Assembly: GCF_001905005.1 (NCBI RefSeq)
Contig: NZ_LWKZ01000001.1
Location: 685,775-749,774 of the forward strand
Length of the DNA: 64,000 nt
Source: Streptomyces sp. CB02923
Lineage (GTDB): Bacteria > Actinomycetota > Actinomycetes > Streptomycetales > Streptomycetaceae
Reading direction: 5' to 3'
The notes under the pieces are model-generated. The model had not been told where the DNA came from. It ran no database searches and worked only from the letters and a program-made list of their open reading frames with translations. This document shows, one piece after another, positions 60,470 through 64,000 of the stretch. Every line of letters begins with the position of its first letter. The first letter of the stretch is position 1. Position numbers and translations under genes: made by a program.

Positions 60470-60915
60470 GAGGCGCTCTTCCCGTCGTCCTCGCCCCCGG
60501 AGGCCAGGGGCTCCTCTCCGGCCGGTGCGGCCGGCCGGTCCCCGGTCCGCGTCCCGGCCCGGTCCCCGGAGCCGTCCTCCGGGGCGTCCTTGATCAGGCC
60601 GGGCGGGCCCATCGCCGCGGCGTGCTCGCCCGCGAGGGCCGCCTCCAGCTCGGCGATCCGGGCGTCCCGTTCAGCGAGCTCGGCGCCGAGCCGGTCCAGC
60701 ACGTCGTCGACGTCGTTCATCCGGTAGCCGCGCACGCCGACCGGCAGGCGCACCGCCTCCACGTCGGCGCGGGAGGCGGGCCGGTCGGCGGGCAGCGGTT
60801 CGTACAGCCGGTCCGGCGCGGCCTCGCCGAGCCCGCCCTCGTCACCGCCGCCGACCACGGCGAGCGTGACCGCGGCGACCACCGCGACCATCGCGATCAG
60901 CAGGAACCAGAACAC
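60466..60915 (-). CDS. DivIVA-domain membrane protein
   Basis: About 149-151 aa. One N-terminal helix (FWFLLIAMVAVVAAVTLAVVG) is followed by a DivIVA-type segment (VRLPVGVRGYRMNDVDDVLDRL) that in DivIVA binds membranes and coiled coils, then a short coiled coil (ELAERDARIAELEAALAG) and an acidic tail. GTG 60915 has GGGGAG at 6 nt; ATG 60921 abuts it and is less likely. A role at the cell pole or division site is inferred from the domain only. Coupled to tag; resembles recalled Rv1209. Confidence 0.85.
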   Translation of the reverse strand: MFWFLLIAMVAVVAAVTLAVVGGGDEGGLGEAAPDRLYEPLPADRPASRADVEAVRLPVGVRGYRMNDVDDVLDRLGAELAERDARIAELEAALAGEHAAAMGPPGLIKDAPEDGSGDRAGTRTGDRPAAPAGEEPLASGGEDDGKSAS

Positions 60916-61005
60916 GACCATCTCCCCGAGCTATGCGTTGGCACTGATCGTGCCATGCGGGTGTGACCGTTAGGGTCGCTGGCGGACCACGAAGAGGGAG
61001 AAGCA

Positions 61006-61866
61006 ATGCTGCGGCTGGGGAATCGAGAGTTCACTGCGCACGAGCCGGTGATCATGGCCATCGTGAACAGGACCCCGGACTCCTTCTACGACCGGGGGGC
61101 CACCTTCACCGACGAGCCCGCTCTCGCCCGGGTGGAGCAGGCGGTGGCCGAGGGCGCCGCGATCATCGACATCGGCGGCGTCAAGGCGGGCCCCGGCGAG
61201 GAGGTCACCGCCGAGGAGGAGGCCCGGCGCACGGTCGGGTTCGTGGCCGAGGTGCGCAGGCGGTACCCGGACGTGGTCATCAGCGTGGACACCTGGCGCC
61301 ACGAGGTCGGCGAGGCGGTCTGCGAGGCCGGCGCGGACGTGCTCAACGACGCGTGGGGCGGGGTGGACCCGAAGCTGGCCGAGGTCGCGGCCCGTTACGA
61401 CGCCGGGCTGGTCTGCACCCACGCGGGCGGCGTCGAGCCGCGTACCCGGCCGCACCGGGTGGCGTACGAGGATGTGCTGGCGGACATCCTGCGGGTGACG
61501 CTGGGGCTGGCCGAACGGGCGCTGGAGCTGGGCGTACGGCGCGACGCGATCATGATCGACCCGGGGCACGACTTCGGGAAGAACACCCGGCACAGCCTGG
61601 AGGCGACCCGCCGGCTCGGCGAGATGGCGGACACCGGGTGGCCGGTGCTGGTCTCGCTGTCGAACAAGGACTTCGTCGGCGAGACGCTGGACAAGCCGGT
61701 CAAGGAACGGCTGCTCGGCACGCTGGCGACGACCGCGGTCTCGGCGTGGCTGGGCGCGCAGGTCTACCGCGTCCACGAGGTCGCCGAGACCAAACAGGTC
61801 CTGGACATGGTGGCCTCGATCGCGGGCCACCGGCCCCCGGCGGTGGCCCGCCGGGGACTCGCCTAG
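61006..61866 (+). CDS. FolP2-type dihydropteroate synthase-like protein
   Basis: A 286 aa pterin-binding TIM-barrel protein with AGAGGGAG before ATG 61006. DHPS motifs are present but altered: MAIVNRTPDSFYD in place of NVTPDSFSDG, IDIGGVKAGPGEE in place of DIGGESTRPG (the Ser-Thr-Arg sulfonamide/pABA loop is absent), VISVDTWR, and RVHEVAETKQ at the end. This resembles mycobacterial FolP2 (Rv1207), which lacks normal DHPS activity, so it probably has a different role. A second FolP for folate is expected elsewhere in the genome. Confidence 0.88.
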   Translation: MLRLGNREFTAHEPVIMAIVNRTPDSFYDRGATFTDEPALARVEQAVAEGAAIIDIGGVKAGPGEEVTAEEEARRTVGFVAEVRRRYPDVVISVDTWRHEVGEAVCEAGADVLNDAWGGVDPKLAEVAARYDAGLVCTHAGGVEPRTRPHRVAYEDVLADILRVTLGLAERALELGVRRDAIMIDPGHDFGKNTRHSLEATRRLGEMADTGWPVLVSLSNKDFVGETLDKPVKERLLGTLATTAVSAWLGAQVYRVHEVAETKQVLDMVASIAGHRPPAVARRGLA

Positions 61867-61885
61867 GCCCTGTCGGCGCCTGTCG

Positions 61886-62638
61886 CTACTTCCCGGTCTC
61901 CTTGGAGACCAGCGCGACCGCCTCGTCCACGTCGTCGGTGACGTGGAAGAGCAGCAGGTCGTGCTCCGACGCCTTGCCCTGCGCGACGACCGTGTCGCGC
62001 AGCCAGCCGACCAGGCCGTTCCAGTACTCCGTACCGAAGAGCACGATCGGGAAGCGGGTCACCTTCCGCGTCTGGACCAGGGTCAGCGCCTCGAACAGCT
62101 CGTCGAGGGTGCCCATGCCGCCGGGCAGTACGACGAAGCCCTGCGCGTACTTCACGAACATCGTCTTCCGGACGAAGAAGTAACGGAAGTTGACGCCGAT
62201 GTCGACGTGCGGGTTCATGCCCTGTTCGAAGGGCAGCTCGATGCCCAGGCCGACGGAGACGCCCTTGGCCTCCCGGGCGCCCCGGTTCGCGGCCTCCATC
62301 ACGCCGGGCCCGCCGCCGGTGATCACCGCGAAGCCGGCCTCCACCAGTGCCCGGCCGAGCGCGACGCCCGTCTCGTACTCGGGCGAGCCGACGGGTGTAC
62401 GGGCCGAGCCGAAGACGCTGATGGCGCTCGGCAGTTCGGCGAGCGCGCCGAAGCCCTCCACGAACTCCGACTGGATGCGCATGACCCGCCACGGGTCGGT
62501 GTGCACCCAGTCGGTGTCGCCCTCGGCGGTGTCCAGCAGCCGCTGGTCCGTGGTGCCCTTCTGCACCTGCTCGCGTCGGCGCACCACGGGTCCCAGACGC
62601 TGTTCCTCCCACGCCCGCTCTTCCTCGGGGCTGGCCAT
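61886..62638 (-). CDS. LOG-family Rossmann-fold protein
   Basis: A 250 aa protein of the TIGR00730/LOG family. ATG 62638 follows GGAGGGAG. Characteristic motifs: SVFGSARTP, ITGGGPGVMEAANRGA, FVVLPGGMGTLDELFEALT (PGGxGTxxE). Plant and some bacterial homologues are cytokinin-riboside 5'-monophosphate phosphoribohydrolases; the larger bacterial type II members may hydrolyse nucleoside monophosphates. An N-terminal extension of about 60 residues (EEERAWEEQRLGPVVRRREQ) is typical of Actinobacteria. Matches recalled Rv1205. Confidence 0.92.
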   Translation of the reverse strand: MASPEEERAWEEQRLGPVVRRREQVQKGTTDQRLLDTAEGDTDWVHTDPWRVMRIQSEFVEGFGALAELPSAISVFGSARTPVGSPEYETGVALGRALVEAGFAVITGGGPGVMEAANRGAREAKGVSVGLGIELPFEQGMNPHVDIGVNFRYFFVRKTMFVKYAQGFVVLPGGMGTLDELFEALTLVQTRKVTRFPIVLFGTEYWNGLVGWLRDTVVAQGKASEHDLLLFHVTDDVDEAVALVSKETGK

Positions 62639-62751
62639 ATCGTGCTCCCTCCGCTGCCGGTCAGTGTCCGGCAAGGGTAGATCGGCGCAGGTGGCGGGCA
62701 GGGCAATTCCGGATTCCGGGACACCGCGGGGGCGCGTGTGCCGGGCGTGCC

Positions 62752-63843
62752 CTACGCGGTGAGCCAGGACCGCAGGCGCTCCTCGCAGTGCAGGATCTGC
62801 TCGGTGGCGACGCGTTCGTCCTTCTTGTGTGCCAGCAGGGGGTCGCCGGGGCCGTAGTTGACGGCGGGCACGCCCAGGGCGCTGAAGCGCGAGACGTCCG
62901 TCCAGCCGAACTTGGGCTTGGCGATGCCGCCGACCGCCTTCATGAAGGCGGCGGCCGCGGGGTGCGACAGGCCGGGCAGCGCGCCCGGCGAGTGGTCGTC
63001 GACGGTCGTCGCGGCGACGCCGCAGTCCGCGAAGACCTCGCGGACGTGGTCGAGTGCTTCCTGCTCGCTGCGGTCGGGCGCGTAACGGAAGTTGACGGCG
63101 ACGGTGCAGGCGTCGGGGATGACGTTGCCCGCCACGCCGCCCTCGATGCGGACCGCGTTCAGGCCCTCGCGGTATTCGAGGCCGTCGATGACGGCCCGCC
63201 GCGGCTCGTAGGACGCCAGGCGCGCGAGGATCGGCGCCGCGGAGTGGATGGCGTTGCTGCCCATCCAGCTGCGCGCGGAGTGGGCCCGTTCGCCCTCGGT
63301 GTGCAGCAGCACCCGCAGCGTGCCCTGACAGCCGCCCTCGACCTCGGCGTTGGAGGGCTCCAGCAGGATGGCGAAGTCGCCCGCCAGCCACTCCGGGTGC
63401 TCCTCGGCCAGCCGCCCGAGACCGTTGAACTCGGCGGCGATCTCCTCCATGTCGTAGAAGATGAAGGTCAGGTCGCGGTTGGGCGCGGGGACGGTGGCGG
63501 CGATGCGCAGCTGGACGGCGACGCCGGACTTCATGTCGGTGGTGCCGCAGCCCCACAGGACGCCGTTCTCGTCGAGCCGGGAGGGCACGTTGTCCGCGAT
63601 CGGCACGGTGTCCAGGTGGCCGGCCAGGACGACCCGCTCGGCGTGGCCCAGTTCCGTACGCGCGACGACGCAGTTGCCGTCCCGCTCCACCGTCAGATGC
63701 GGGAGCGCACGCAGCGCGTTCTCCACGGCGTCCGCGATGGCCTTCTCGTCCCGGCTGACGGACGGGATGTCGATGAGCTGAGCGGTGAGCCCGGCCGCGT
63801 CGAGGGAGAGGTCCAGTGCGGGGGTCTGCGTAACGGTCTCCAT
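62752..63843 (-). CDS. dapE: Succinyl-diaminopimelate desuccinylase
   Basis: A 363 aa M20-family amidohydrolase of the lysine/meso-diaminopimelate pathway (peptidoglycan precursor). Motifs: VLAGHLDTVP (zinc His, catalytic Asp), LWGCGTTDMKSG (bridging Asp), FIFYDMEEIAAE (catalytic and zinc Glu), AHSARSWMG (dimerisation domain), and a C-terminal GDPLLAHKKDERV His. ATG 63843 has TAGGGT 7 nt upstream and no Shine-Dalgarno, implying leaderless expression. Matches recalled Rv1202. Confidence 0.95.
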   Translation of the reverse strand: METVTQTPALDLSLDAAGLTAQLIDIPSVSRDEKAIADAVENALRALPHLTVERDGNCVVARTELGHAERVVLAGHLDTVPIADNVPSRLDENGVLWGCGTTDMKSGVAVQLRIAATVPAPNRDLTFIFYDMEEIAAEFNGLGRLAEEHPEWLAGDFAILLEPSNAEVEGGCQGTLRVLLHTEGERAHSARSWMGSNAIHSAAPILARLASYEPRRAVIDGLEYREGLNAVRIEGGVAGNVIPDACTVAVNFRYAPDRSEQEALDHVREVFADCGVAATTVDDHSPGALPGLSHPAAAAFMKAVGGIAKPKFGWTDVSRFSALGVPAVNYGPGDPLLAHKKDERVATEQILHCEERLRSWLTA

Positions 63844-63850
63844 GGGGCCG

Positions 63851-63856
63851 ACCCTA
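63851..63856 (-). promoter_or_regulatory. -10 box, leaderless promoter of dapE
   Basis: TAGGGT 7 nt before ATG 63843; divergent with the -10 of the next gene 16 bp away. Confidence 0.45.
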
Positions 63857-63871
63857 CCGGCGCCCCTCCAG

Positions 63872-63877
63872 TACCGT
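63872..63877 (+). promoter_or_regulatory. -10 box, leaderless promoter of the last gene
   Basis: TACCGT 7 nt before GTG 63885; no Shine-Dalgarno. Confidence 0.4.
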
Positions 63878-63884
63878 TGGCGGT

Positions 63885-64000
63885 GTGTCCCCCCAGCCCA
63901 CCGCTCCCGCCCGCAGCAAGCGCCTCCTGCGTACCGGCGCGGCCTTCGCCGTGCTCGTCGGACTGGCCGTGTACCTCGTCGTGCAGTACGTCACGGGCGG
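63885..64000 (+). CDS. Membrane or exported protein, N-terminal fragment
   Basis: GTG 63885 starts VSPQPTAPARSKRLLR followed by a hydrophobic helix (TGAAFAVLVGLAVYLVVQYV). Only 38 residues are visible before the window ends. A basic patch followed by one helix indicates a signal anchor or signal peptide. The family cannot be assigned. Confidence 0.6.
   Translation, partial: MSPQPTAPARSKRLLRTGAAFAVLVGLAVYLVVQYVTG

Overview
The window is high-GC actinobacterial chromosome, almost certainly Streptomyces or a very close relative. The reasons are very strong third-position GC in every gene, frequent GTG starts, Actinobacteria-restricted families (DUF3107, DUF3117, DUF3152, AdnA/AdnB, MoeZ) and Streptomyces-style small conserved proteins. 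I see no rRNA, tRNA, CRISPR array, prophage or insertion sequence. All identifications come from reading the sequence and recalling families; no search was run.

Left third (1-17 kb): a truncated XRE-type regulator with a divergent 56-59 aa protein; then, on the minus strand, NudC (NADH pyrophosphatase), an M20 dipeptidase and the large helicase-nuclease pair AdnB and AdnA for double-strand break resection; an alkyltransferase-like repair protein; a plus-strand 1014 aa membrane protein (kinase-like core plus LPG-synthase-type membrane domain); and MoeZ, the sulfur-carrier activating enzyme. Next come two blocks that look like accessory insertions. One is a translationally coupled, Pel-like exopolysaccharide set (17.1-22.7 kb: PelF-like glycosyltransferase, multi-membrane protein, NAD-dependent epimerase, spherulin-4/PelA-type hydrolase). 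The other is a complete oligopeptide-type ABC importer operon (22.8-28.4 kb).

Middle (28.9-45 kb): a DUF3152 metalloprotease-like protein, two alpha/beta hydrolases, a TetR regulator, DUF3107, a ferritin-like protein, a DEAD-box RNA helicase with a long histone-H1-like Lys/Ala tail, a NYN-domain nuclease-like protein, MarC, a PHP phosphoesterase, a zinc-ribbon protein, an MFS exporter with a clear promoter/operator, and a Sufu-domain protein.

Right third (45.6-64 kb): CorA, a lipoprotein, a soluble MgtE-like CBS protein coupled to a DUF1003 protein, the Fe-S carrier Mrp, TatB, an HtrA protease, a zinc-binding anti-sigma factor and its ECF sigma factor (with a strong self-type promoter), an O-methyltransferase, DUF3117, an enoyl-CoA hydratase, Tag, a DivIVA-domain protein, a FolP2-type protein, a LOG-family protein, DapE and the start of a membrane protein.

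Two features run through the window. First, gene order from nudC to the DEAD-box helicase matches my memory of the M. tuberculosis block Rv3199c-Rv3211, and order from corA to dapE matches Rv1239c-Rv1202; here the two blocks lie side by side. Second, at least eleven genes lack a Shine-Dalgarno and instead carry a TANNNT box 6-7 nt before the start codon, pointing to leaderless mRNAs. Several intergenic gaps hold unrelated short tandem repeats (16-24 bp units), and several proteins have repeat-built, low-complexity extensions.
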